This document shows, in pieces, positions 52,966 to 63,499 of a DNA stretch of 64,000 nucleotides. The stretch is taken from contig CM055096.1 in the NCBI GenBank assembly GCA_029204225.1, positions 63,066,240-63,130,239 of the forward strand. The letters are read 5' to 3'. Every line of letters begins with the position of its first letter. Positions within the stretch are counted from its first letter, which is position 1. Under the pieces are notes generated by a model that was not told the DNA's origin, did no database searches, and was given only the letters and a program-made list of their open reading frames with translations. Origin of the DNA: Diphasiastrum complanatum (lineage: Eukaryota > Streptophyta > Lycopodiopsida > Lycopodiales > Lycopodiaceae). The translations under genes and the position numbers were made by a program.

Positions 52966-54744
52966 GTGATCAAAGCACTCTCATACGAACTTTTGCGATC
53001 TACGGAGCTGTCGTCAAACATTCGACCAATGGCTTCCAGATCAAGTTCTAGTTCTACTATCATTTGGAAAGCATGCACAGGAATCCACCTGGCATCCATC
53101 CAGTCTTATTTGGATCAATGCAGGTTGGGTGATCTGAAAGTGGATCCTTCTATAATCTTCTCTGAAGTAAGTACTGAATTTGTGAACTCCATCCACTCAA
53201 TCTCTAAAGTGGACTTCAAAGTTCATGTGCGAGAAAAAAATTTCACCATTACTGAAGACCTGTTCTGCACAGCCCTCGGGTTACCTTTGGATGGGAAGAT
53301 GGTTTCAACGACCAAAGACTCAGTGAATGAAACGGCAAATTTTTTGAGCAATTGTTTCGTACACGAAGGGGTACAAAATTTCAATGATCAAGAATACAAC
53401 ATTTAAGTTGTTCTGTAAATACGCGAATCAAGCAATATTTTTAATATTACCTACAAGGCTTTTTTGCGATGGATTAAGCATCGAAAGTTTTCTGGCGTTG
53501 GAGCACATGTTTCTCGATTGTGTGCCCATTTTGACATTTTGACAAAGCAAGAGAAAACAATGCTGACGGGAAGGATGTTGGCTCCCAAGCCAATTGATCT
53601 TTCCAGCATCCTGCCTGTCCATGTTCCGATTACACCAGATGTTGCACCAGCAGTCGAAGTGGCAGCTACCACTGTTATGGAGATTGATGATGCACCATCC
53701 CAACCAGATACAGTTCCAGCTGTGGCAATGGATACAGATGGAACTGCTGCTACTGCTGATTCTTCAAAGCTAGCATCTGCTCCCACATCTCAGAAGCAGC
53801 AGAGTGCATCCACCTCTGATGATGATGCAACCCAGTCTGACACATCAGAGAAAGCACGAGCAGCTGCTGAAGGCGACCCTGGGGCACCTATTGAAGATGA
53901 AGATGAACCAGACAACCAGCCCCAATGGTTTCGAACCATGACAGAGAAAGCCAAAAGTCTAGTGGCTGAAGTGTACGAGTTGGACAAGTACCATCAAAAT
54001 ATTACCATGGAGTTTGTTAACTCATAAAGGTGCCAAGAGGATCTAAAGGCGTCCTACGAGAAGATCGATTCGTTCGAATCAGACAACACGAAGCTGATCG
54101 AACGAAATCGTTCTCTCGAAACACAGCTTCAGACTCTAATAAACAAAGCTGATTTTTTTAAGAAGATGAATAAGTCAATTGAGGCCAAGTCTGACAATTT
54201 TCAGACTCAAAATGATTCTTTGAAGCAAAAACTTTTGGCTGCGAATCAACATAACGTCGCCCTCCAAAAATATTTGCAGGAGGAGTGAATGAGGAGAATA
54301 AAGACAGGAGCTTCTCTCTCTCTGTGCACCAATGTAGGGTCAGTCACAGTAGACCTCACGAAGCTGAACCAGCTCCAAGGCCAGATGCTCAAAAATTTTC
54401 AAGTCGAGTTCTTGCAACCGCTCGAGGATGCAAAGGCACTTGTCGAGGAAGAGTTGGCTGAGCTGAAGGAGCTCTCGAGTGAAGCCACCCTATCTTGCAA
54501 CGGGCCCGATTCACACGACGAATATCTTCAGGCCCTGCTTCGCATTGATGACCTCACATAGCAACTTCAAGCTGTGCCATCCTGTTCTGGAGCCTCAGAC
54601 CATCCTAAGTATTTGGAGGCTGTCGTGAATCTCGACAAGCTCTAGCAGGAGCTGTCGAATCTCAAGCAACAATTGGAAGATCACAAGCTGGCTGTTGAGT
54701 TGCAAACTCGAGACTTGGCAACTGCATCCACACAACCAAAGTGA
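52966..54744 (+). pseudogene. Element F accessory ORF: N-terminal plant-transposon-like domain, acidic linker, coiled coil
   Basis: One reading frame runs ~590 codons with only in-frame stops (about 53404, 53416, 54025, 54286, 54559, 54643) and no obvious frameshift. From the Met at 53029: SSTIIWKACTGIHLASIQSY, VHVREKNFTITEDLFCTALG and LPLDGKMV, resembling the 'putative plant transposon protein' N-terminal domain found in Athila env-position ORFs. Next is a Thr/Ala/Asp-rich acidic linker (53600-53900). The C-terminal half is heptad-like: DSFESDNTKLIERNRSLET, DNFQTQNDSLKQKLLAANQ, DAKALVEEELAELKELSS and ELSNLKQQLEDHKLAVEL. No signal peptide or membrane segment seen. Function unknown; structural or nucleic-acid-binding roles are guesses. 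Confidence 0.7.
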
Positions 54745-54985
54745 ACACGACGCAATCAGTCGAAGGTATGTGCTGACAGATTTCGTGCATTTGCTGAACG
54801 CTTTTGGAAATGGTGTCCACATGCATTTAATGTTGAATTGCAATGATGTGTGGATTACACGATGCTACCAGGCGCAGTAGGCATCGCCTTCGATGAATGG
54901 AAGCGACCTTGGAAGAAGGACGACTTTCTCTGGTGATGGGCCTAGCTCTCTATCGAACAAAAAGGATGTCTCTGTTGGGGCATAA
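54745..54985. other. Short region after accessory ORF
   Basis: No recognised gene. The sequence leads into the inverted LTR-like segment. Confidence 0.4.
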
Positions 54986-54989
54986 TCCA

Positions 54990-55717
54990 GGGTAAGTTCC
55001 AGGTCGTGCCTTTCGGATCAGCAGAGTTATACATAGGCTCTTCGGCTATGTATGCTCGCGACAGACGAATAAGATGATTTAAAGACAGTTCTTTAGAGCA
55101 TGCTTTACGGATACACAACAAACGACTGTAATGCACTAGAGAGTCTGTTTGATTAGAGAGTAATTCATGTAATGCGTTAGAGATTGTTAGTAGACTCAAG
55201 ATCACTCACACTCAGTGCGGAGAACAGAAATAAGAGAGAGTAACTCACAGAACTCTATTCACTTCTTCAATCTCTTACGTATGCATAAACTCTTCTCTCT
55301 CGATGCTCGAGACTGAAATGTGAGATCTATATATGTTCTACGGGACGAACAAACACACCTCTTAAACAACAAGTGCGTCGCTCCCGCAAAAGGGTCTAGT
55401 TAACAATTAGACTATGTATACGTTCAATTATACCATGAAAGATATATTTAATTAAGAGTTAAAGTTACTCTAGTTTAACATGTCTTTTCGTATCTAGTCG
55501 TTTCGTGTGGATGACCTAGTAAAGGTTATCCAAGACAATGTCTTTCCTATTAAAGCTATTGTCCTTAATCACAAGGCAAGTACTTAAGAGATATATTTCC
55601 AAAAAATGACTTAGGCCTCTTCATGATTTATACTTAACCAGCTCATATCTTCATTTTCGAGTATATCATGCCATATTTATGTTGATATTCAATTTTTAAC
55701 AATAAGGTGGCATCACA
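54990..55717 (-). repeat. Inverted LTR-like segment inside element F
   Basis: On the minus strand a polypurine tract GAGGAAGGGGATA (about 55719-55733) precedes TGTGATGCCACC at 55717. Further in, 55060-55176 is the reverse complement of 49989-50106 in the F 5' LTR zone. So this looks like the start of a related LTR in opposite orientation. The distal end is not defined. Confidence 0.6.
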
Positions 55718-55733
55718 TATATCCCCTTCCTCA

Positions 55734-56600
55734 AATGTGAAATGTTCTCGTGAACATAACATCTTCTTTTTGAGGATTATTCGCGAAACATTCTGTTCTT
55801 CAGTTTTCGCTAAGGCAAAAAGATATTTCTTTGTATATTTCGTCCTTTAGATATTTCTTCGTCTTAGAGAATATGTGTCTTGCTGTTCCTTTAATTGAAT
55901 AGGTTGTTTTGAGTTGATCTTTGAATTGTTGATGAAAACTGGAATCAAACTTCAAAACATCTTTAAACTTCAAAAATTCAGCATCCCATAGAAACATCAG
56001 CACAACAAAGACATCAATGAATGGTTTATGAACGATTCAATTCTTCATATAATTTTTGAGCTAACTCCAAGTTTTGTTGAGCTTCGATCAACATCAAGTC
56101 TTCTTTTGATTTTGTGTAACGGCCAACTGGTAAGTTGCCAAATTCTTCTAACTTGACCGGGAGCAATGTTCCATCAAACAGCTCTTGAGTTAACTTTGTA
56201 TCTTCGTCTGAATCACTACGAAGGGTGACTTCTTTACAATAATGAGCTGAAAATCTAATAAAAGAGCTTTTAACATAAAACATTTTGAACGAAAAATAAT
56301 GTCTTTGTCGCGAAAGTACCAAACTGCCAAAATGAATATATACAGAACTGCTTGTAGCGAAATGACTTCCTTCTGTCTTGCAGATTGTGTCGAATTTTCG
56401 CAAAATAATCTACAAGATTTCGCTTCCAATCCACATAAGGCTAAATAGTTCTGGATAAGCCATACTAATATTAATCAACAACCCGACATCGTCGAATTCG
56501 TCTAGATCCGCAACAGCTTGTGGTTTGTACAGCTGAAACTACGACTTTCGCTTCCAAAAATGTCGCTTATTGTCTTCGTTCCGCAAAAATTGAAACTCTT
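55734..56600 (-). pseudogene. Minus-strand accessory-ORF-like remnant
   Basis: Open pieces 56403-56026 (RSDSDEDTKLTQELFDGT, KLEEFGNLPVGRYTK and LMLIEAQQNLELAQKLYEEL) and 56003-55800 (FKFKDVLKFDSSFHQQFKD-like, SKTKKYLKDEIYKE) read towards the PPT at ~55725. The helical, charged character and position directly before a PPT/LTR suggest the C-terminus of an element's last ORF. No family recognised. Confidence 0.4.
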
Positions 56601-56604
56601 TGAT

Positions 56605-57181
56605 TCGAATGACTATCTTTGGTACAATTTAGCACGATCATTGAATAAAGTTGTATGTATACATATGAGATGACAATCTTTGTCTGAAGAATTGAGTCTT
56701 TGATCTGTTTTCCTGATTGTCACTGACATAAGTTTCTAACGTGCTCTGAAACCATTCGTGTTCTTTAACCATTAATTTGGACTTTAGTTGTTGAGGACTT
56801 CTGTCTAGAAACGAACAATTCGCGAACGCGATTAATTAATTGTCTGTACAATCACGAATACATCGAACATTTCTCGACTCTCTGTTGACACTTTAATCAG
56901 TCAGAGTGTAGTATTGTTGTACTACTTTGATAACATCTCATCTGTAGAACATGTTTCATTCGATTTGATAGAGGCCAGATTGTTGCTCTGAAAATTATCA
57001 GCACAACACACCCAATTATAAGTAATATTGGTTACTTTTTAATGTCTGTCGACAACCAGAATAACACTCGAAACCACTTGTCATAAATTGTACCAAAAAT
57101 ATAACTTTCTAACGTTGTCCTTTGTGGGAACGACACTATTTTCTACAAAATCTATATTAACCTTGTTGGTATAGTACGACA
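56605..57181 (+). repeat. Element F 3' LTR (partial)
   Basis: 577 bp matching 50127-50707, ending at GTATAGTACGACA. The next base belongs to a copia fragment, so F appears inserted into or joined with it. Confidence 0.88.
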
Positions 57182-57790
57182 GATGGTGATGAGAAGGCCA
57201 ATTTCTCTAGCAAAGGAAAATGGAAAGGTAAAGGATTCAACAAGAACCAAGTGAATGATCAAGCAAAGAGTGAAGATGGACACGAAATCAAAGGGCAAAA
57301 AGAACATATCCAAGCTCAAGTGCAAGAAGCACTTCGAATGCTACAAGAGGAAGAATGCTCAAGGTGAAGACAAACAAGGTAACCTTGTTGAAGAGGAGGA
57401 GAAAGATGATGAAGAGTCATCTTTGATGGCGTCTACATTCACATCAACCAGCAAAAGCAACTCAAATGACACTTGGTGGATTAATAGTGGGGCAAGTTCC
57501 CACATGACATTTAAAAGGGAATCATTCTCAACTCTACTCTCTTTCAATGGAGCTAAAAAGTCTATTTTTTTAGCATGTGATCAAGAGTATAGGATTGATG
57601 GTGTTGGAAACAATGACGTTATGTCTATAAAAGGTTGAATCTAGACAATGTGCTATATGTTCCATATATCACCAAGAACTTGCTTAGAGTTGGTCAATTG
57701 ATGGATTATGGTTTTGATGTCTGCTTCAAGCATGGTGTTTGATCAATAATGAAGAATGATAAATTAAGGCTCACTTATGATGACAAAGGT
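57182..57790 (+). pseudogene. Copia C fragment: gag end, protease and pre-integrase
   Basis: NFSSKGKWKGKGFNKNQ in one frame, then the frame 57255-57638 with KKNISKLKCKKHFECYKRK (degenerate zinc knuckle) and NDTWWINSGASSHMTFKRES (protease; active-site Asp of DSG changed to Asn). YVPYITKNLLRVGQLMDYG follows in another frame near 57655-57710. The integrase is not found; the fragment dissolves before the (GT)n tract. Confidence 0.85.
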
Positions 57791-57842
57791 AAACAAAGGG
57801 ATGGCATTTCTTCATTCACATCCTACACTTTCTTGATTTCAA

Positions 57843-57844
<2 letters not shown>

Positions 57845-57883
<39 letters not shown>
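57845..57883. repeat. (GT)n microsatellite
   Basis: About 19 GT units, then TATGTGCATTATGTGCATGTG. Confidence 0.95.
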
Positions 57884-57889
<6 letters not shown>

Positions 57890-58108
57890 ATTATGTGCAT
57901 GTGGATGAGTTTCGGTGTGTGTGAGACTTGAGTGTGTCTCATGTGTACTAGTACTTCGTTCATAGAATTCTTAACATCAGTAAAGAGCTTGAGACTTGAG
58001 TGCTCAAGTGTGACTTGTGATTAGGGTGAATCGTGATAATTCAAAATTGATTGAAGATTCAAGAATCAAGATATCGAGTTCTGATTGGTCTTCCTGCCAC
58101 CTAATGCC

Positions 58109-60788
58109 ATGCCGAGGACAAGAGATCCCCATCAAGAGATCGTGGGTCCAGTATGTACTGTATACTTATTACTTATGCTTCGTAAATTGCGATCAAACTG
58201 AGTACTATGGTTGTGTTGAATGTTCTGACTTTTAAGTAGTAAGTTGAAAGTTGATTCTTGAAGTTCTAAGTTCTAAGTTTCAGCTAGTAGTTGTTTGTCA
58301 TGAATCATTGTGTCACTTTCAAACGAGAATCTACTATGTAGGTTTGGATGCAACATCATGGAGTGATACAAGGAAGCGCCACATCCTAAATATATTGGTG
58401 TTGTCCTATATGGGCACAATGTTTTTGAGAGCCATTGATGCCTCTGATGTAGGCAAAACTGTCACCAAAGACTATATGTTTGACCACATTCAGAGATGTG
58501 GGGCCAACCCATGTTGTGCAAGTTTAATAACTTGATTGTTATAATTTTTAACTTGGAACTTGTGTCCACTCTCAAGTCCCAAATCATGATTTACACTAAC
58601 ATGCACGATGCAAGTTCATTGTTGCATCAATGTCCATTGTCAAATGATCATGAATCAAGATTTGTAGTTAGTAATGTAATTACTATTGTGGCTTGTAAGT
58701 TGTGTGTATGTCATTGTGTATGAGTCATGACTTGCGTCTCATCACTCACATAGACTTTTTACTTTACAATTTCGAAATTTAAATTCTGTACAGGTTGTGA
58801 ATGACAATGCGTCTAATTGCGTTGCGATGGGGAGGTTTGTCCATGAGGCCGATCCCCACATTTTTTGGACGCCCTGTGTTGCACATTGTCTAGACCTCCT
58901 ATTTGAGGATATAGCAAAGTTGCATTGGATCAAGGAGATGGTTGACACAGCACGATTCCTGGTGAGGTTTGTCACCAAGAGACCAAGAGTGCTGAGCATG
59001 TTCATGGCTCATTCACAACTCAAGGTTTTGAGGCCTGCCCCCACCAGGTATACTAGTAACTAAATACTCATCTGACCTCTAACCTCTGAGTTGTTACTAC
59101 TTAATCACTCGTAGCATTTTGCAAATATTGCACAATGAATCATAATTTTTTATACAAATTATTAATTGAGATTTGATTGTGAGTCGTGACTTGTCATTGT
59201 GTAGGTTTGCCTACATGTTTATTGTCTTGGAGCATTTGTTGAAAGTGCATGGAAGTTTGATGCAGATGGTCGTCTCAAACCATTGGACGGACTAGGGTCC
59301 CTATTAGGGACCATCATGAGAGCCCAGGGAGAGGAGATTTGAGTGTATCGTGCAAGGTACATCTTTCTGGGATGAGGCACGAGATATCGTCACAAGGCTA
59401 CAGTCGATTGCACCTTGCAGATTCAAAGGCCTGCACCTTGGGCCTTCTATATGAGTTTATGGATAGGATTGGTGAGCAGCTCCATACATCCACTGCCATC
59501 AGTGATGAGAGGTATATACTAAACGATTTTGACTTGTAGCTAAAATTTAATCCTTGTAGTTGTGCAATGTGTAGTAAGTTGACTTGTACTATGTAGTATG
59601 TACTATGTACACTCAATCATCAATGTTGAGTGGATTGAAAGTGCTCATTGAATTTTGAATTTCTGAAATCATAAATGCGAAATATCATTGACACATTGCC
59701 TATGTTAAATGTACCGGCTGGAAGAGATACAAGATCGATGGCAATCAAGATGGTATTGATTCCATCATCCTCTACATGCAGTGGCCCATACCGTTGTGGA
59801 GGAGTCCAGCCCAGTATCGAGATAGGGAGCTCAGGAATGGATGGAACACCTACATTCAAGCAGTCTATCCTAATCATGCTGACCAGAATGCATTGATCGA
59901 TGACTTGATGGGTGTTTAGACGAAAGACTCTTGAGTTCGGCACAATTGAGACCAAGTAAACTATAAACAGTTTGACGTTCCTATATTGCAAACACTAGCA
60001 ATTTGAGTTCTCTCACAGAATTGCACAGCGGTTGCATGTGAGAGGAATTGGAGTGTGTTCTCTCTTGTTCACACGAAGAGGAGGAACAGACTTTTGACGC
60101 CACAACTCGACAGGTTGGTGTATGTGCACACAACTTGCAATTGCTACAAAGACTACAGATTACCAGAAAAGCAAATCAGGTAAATTGTGGTTTAAACTTT
60201 AAACTTTTGATTATTCAATATTGCTAGTAGCTACTAACTACTTAGTTAGAACTTAGAACTTACTCATAACTCCACCAACGGTAAACTTGTAACTTCTAAG
60301 TTCTGGAATGATGAATCTGACTTACAACTTACAAGTATATACTATCTACTATCTAACCTTTTGAAACTTTGATTTAATTGAAATTTAATACAGATCAATC
60401 CCGATGAGATTGATGTGACAAAAGTTCCAGATTTGCCACCGAGGAACTAGGCGGAGGAGAACGTGTATGCATTGTTGCAGGTTAGAACTTAGAACTTACA
60501 AGTTAATTGAACAACGGTTGTGTCTTTGGAAATTTGTGTTGATAACTATTAACCTCATTGTGCGTGTTGCCCAGTTGTAATCATTCACCATTTTTATGTG
60601 CAGGGGTTACCACCAGAGCTGCCACGAGGACACCAAAGAGGCTGAGCCAGGATCGACGCTCTCGTGATGTTGAGGATGAGGAGCCTTTGGCCTCATCCAC
60701 AAAGACCTCTGACTTAGAGGAGTATGTTGATGAGGATGATGATGATGTGGTAGAGGCTCCACGCAAAGCTAGGAGGGTCATACAATAG
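58109..60788 (+). pseudogene. hAT-superfamily transposase gene (DUF659 type) with introns, decayed
   Basis: Cut-and-paste DNA transposase. A possible start MPRTRDPHQEI at 58109 resembles the opening of BED-finger hAT proteins. DUF659: DATSWSDTRKRHILNILV, YMGTMFLRAIDASD (58340-58450). Next exon, after a CTGTACAG acceptor near 58793: VVNDNASNCVAMGRFVHE, FWTPCVAHCLDLLFEDIAK and LRPAPTRYTSN (58794-59050). Then, after TTGTGTAG, FAYMFIVLEHLLKVHG (59205), FWDEARDIVTRLQSIAP and LGLLYEFMDRIGEQLH. Later WRSPAQYRDRELRNGW (59800), the dimerisation segment RNWSVFSLVHTKRRNRL-like (60050-60100), LDRLVYVHTTCNCYKDYRLP, and an acidic last exon (60605-60788, DLEEYVDEDDDDVVEAPRK). Stops and frameshifts in several exons make it inactive. 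Splice-like junctions are conserved. Confidence 0.85.
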
Positions 60789-61418
60789 ATCATAGATGAT
60801 GCATCATAGTTTTTATTTGGTGCTCAGTTAGATATTGTTTTTGGCATAAACAACCAAAAATAAAGTTCAGGTGTATGAATCGGCCGATTCGAACCTGCCC
60901 AGCCGATTTGAATCGGCCCATTCAAATCGGTCCATGAAACATTGATCTAGTTGAGATAACAAAATCAAGCACAAGGCTTGCAAAGAATTTTTTGTTCACA
61001 TACTTAGATTTCATAACTATAAACATGATCATGCTTTGAAAGTCCAATATCATTCACAAATTCCAAGGAAAATGTAGAAAAGCCATGTTGCAATATCAAC
61101 ATGGCCTTTTGAAAACAACATTCTAATGCAACCTTCCAAAAAAGTTATTTGATGATTTTACTACCAAAACAAGCTTTAATGAATTCACTTTATATAATAC
61201 AACTTAATCATATAACATTGACTTCATACACATAAAAGAGAAGCATACAAATGGAAAACAAATCACACGAGTTCATCGAGACATTGAGCTAAGCCCCTAC
61301 TTGAGTCGGTTTTAAATCTCCATTGTAGAGAACGGAGAGAGTGTTCCCTTACCACCTTATGTAGAGAATGTGATAAGAATATCTTAATAAATTATAATGG
61401 AATAAACAATCTACATGA
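60789..61418. other. Intergenic region downstream of ACS
   Basis: Holds a short inverted-repeat patch built on GCCGATTTGAATCGGC (about 60901-60920) with neighbouring CGGCCGATTCGAAC. No ORF. The hAT terminal inverted repeat might lie here but was not identified. The ACS polyadenylation region should be at 61250-61418; no single signal stands out. Confidence 0.5.
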
Positions 61419-62034
61419 TTACTTCTTCATCCTCAATTCTATGATCTGTCTTACCACAGATGGGTCGGCAAGTGTGCTGATGTCACCCTGCACAAGGACA
61501 TAGACAAGCATCAAACCATCTAGCTGGGTTTTGAGATGCGCACAGGCTTTAAATGCGAGGTGCCCATCTGAGTTCAGATGGGTACTTGGCATTTAAAGCA
61601 TGTTGGATGGATGGGCGCCTGGCATTTAGATCCTGTGCTAAGGCAAAACCATGAAAACAATTGATATATTTGAATTTTGAATGATTGAATAAAATATGAA
61701 GCAACACAATTTGAATGATCTTAGAAAACGAGAAGGGAAAGCTAATTCTTTGGTATTGATTGCTACAATTGTATTGAATTACCACTACAAAAAAAACTTT
61801 GTATTTCAGCCTTTGTACTTAAGTTCCTTATTGTAGCGACAAAATCACACGATTCTATTATACTCTCTGTGACTTTGCACTAAACAGAAACGTGAGAGAG
61901 GGAGGTAAGCTTACCAGATTGTCCATCTGCTTTGATGCAATTTTGCGCAGTATGTGCCGCATGATTTTGCCACTTCGAGTCTTGGGAAGACCAGGCACAA
62001 AATAGATAAGGTCCGGGACAGCAAATGCTCCAAT
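61419..62034 (-). CDS. ACS: Acetyl-CoA synthetase, last two exons
   Basis: Catalyses acetate + ATP + CoA to acetyl-CoA, in plants usually in plastid or peroxisome. Exon at 62034-61915 (40 codons) is bounded by an AG acceptor and GTAAGC donor: [46 protein letters not shown] carries the invariant catalytic lysine of the C-terminal domain, and IMR-ILRKIA is diagnostic. The last exon at 61487-61419 ([22 protein letters not shown], then TAA) follows a 427-bp intron with a TTGTGCAG acceptor; both junctions are phase 0. [11 protein letters not shown] is the family's terminal signature. The rest of the gene lies right of the window or in sequence I could not recognise upstream. No lesions seen, so probably functional. 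Confidence 0.93.
61548..61597. repeat. Imperfect 50-bp palindrome in ACS last intron
   Basis: TTTAAATGC...GTGCCCATCTGA mirrors TCAGATGGGTAC...GCATTTAAA around a GT centre. A further related box (GATGGGCGCCTGGCATTTAG) follows at about 61610. Probably a fragment of a foldback or MITE-like repeat. Confidence 0.75.
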
Positions 62035-62635
62035 CTACATAGGTTGCCTTCACCACTTAATCCACGCTAACTAAGAGATCTTCATAATTTAAGCAAATAA
62101 CATGTCCAGTAAAGCAAATGCCAAAGGTAACCAAAATAGGGGTTTGATTATGTTGTAATACCCTTTGGAATAGCGCAAAACACTACAATCAATCTTCCAC
62201 TAGGCCTCTCAAGTTTTGAGAACATGAATTTCATTCAATCCAACTTTGAATACTGACCTTTGCATAGATTTTGTTCTCTTAGATATTTCAAACTAGACTT
62301 TTGAGCCCAACTCAACAAACAATGCCCATGTTGCAAGATAGTGAAGCTTTTTATGATAGTTCTAGAGTACTTTATCAGAATACGTTAACCATTCTTTTAG
62401 CAAGAATTGAAACTTATATCTTCAACAAATCATTTTTAAAATTCTTACTGCAATCAAAATTAAAAACAATTCAAAGAGAATTTATTCAAAGAAAATAAGA
62501 AAATGAACTGCTCCCCAGTTTTTATTACAATCTCAGATGCTATTTACATCATATGTACTCATGTACCAATTTAGTTACTTAAAAAACATCAATAAACTTC
62601 ATTTCCGTGTATGTAAGAGACAAAGAAAGGTTTGT

Positions 62636-62660
62636 TGAGAGAGAGAGAGAGAGAGAGAGA
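62636..62660. repeat. (GA)n microsatellite
   Basis: About 12 GA units in the putative ACS intron. Confidence 0.95.
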
Positions 62661-62949
62661 ATGTCACAACATGCATTTTGATTCAGCCACGTGCACTTCG
62701 GGGTTTTGACCAATGCTAGTCAACAGAATTTTATTGATGGACCCGTGTGTTTCACAGACTCATAGTTGCATAGAAACGCGTTTGCGTTTCTGGTACAGAA
62801 TCGCAAATTTTTTTTTCTTTGGAAAAATAGCTCATGGCTGGAAAAATTTTAGGGGAGCAATGGTCAAACCAGCATTTTGCCTCCCAGAAGTGCAGTAGAC
62901 AGGGCACAAGTAGCTCTTTGGTTGTTATTTTCTATGTGGCGGCTTGTGG

Positions 62950-63215
62950 TCAAGACGTGTGGATGATGCTCAGAGTGGGCGATTGATGATTGAAGGCGGA
63001 CTAGCAATGGACGGCCGACAGCCGACAATTTGGGTTACGACGTTTGGTGGGTCGAAAGTCAATGGTTTGGGTCAAAAGTTGTCAGTGACAATTAGCCAAA
63101 ATTTTGGGTGGCGGCCAATGGTTTGGGTGGACGGCAAATAATCGTACAAATATGGTGTGGATTTAGGTGGCCACCGACGATCTGGGTGACGGCCGATGAT
63201 TTTGATAGTGGTTGA
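62950..63215. repeat. Imperfect repeats based on GGCCGACGATTTGGGT
   Basis: Variants of GGACGGCCGACAATTTGGGT, GGCGGCCAATGGTTTGGGT, GCCACCGACGATCTGGGT and GACGGCCGATGATTTTG recur at about 20-60 bp spacing. GC-richer than the surroundings, no convincing ORF. Confidence 0.65.
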
Positions 63216-63499
63216 TCTCGCACATCTCACATCTCGAATATGTAACATATCTCATACATCTCAGCCATAGTAGGGGTCAAAATTTAACCATGTTCAACAA
63301 TAGCATAGTAAGTATCTTAATAAAAAGTTGACGGGCAGTAGGGCGATCTATGTTTGCAAATGTCTGTTAATGGGCAGCCCACAGTTCAAAGTGAATATGT
63401 TGTTCATGCATGTGTATTTATTTGGAATTCGATGCTCAGCCTCAATAATGAGCATCCTAAAAGCTGTACAAAACCCATAAAAAGAAGGCTCAAGTTTTT

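Larger units (their letters stand above)
49989..57181 (+). mobile_element. Element F: Athila-like Ty3/gypsy with deleted pol and a long accessory ORF
   Basis: LTR segments 50127-50707 and 56605-57181 match in direct orientation. The 5' LTR is followed by an Athila-type primer site, gag, a knuckle, a remnant of the integrase end and a long accessory frame. Protease, RT, RNase H and the integrase core are gone. The 3' part (54990-56600) contains an inverted LTR-like segment and minus-strand ORF pieces from another copy, so the structure is rearranged. The outer start is uncertain. Confidence 0.8.

Noticed and set aside
52966-54744. Calling the element F accessory ORF a viral envelope protein
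   Set aside because: No signal peptide, cleavage site or membrane segment is visible; position after pol alone is not enough.
7138-57181. tRNA genes suggested by TGGTATCAGAGC-type sites
   Set aside because: These are retrotransposon primer binding sites directly after LTRs, with no tRNA cloverleaf around them.
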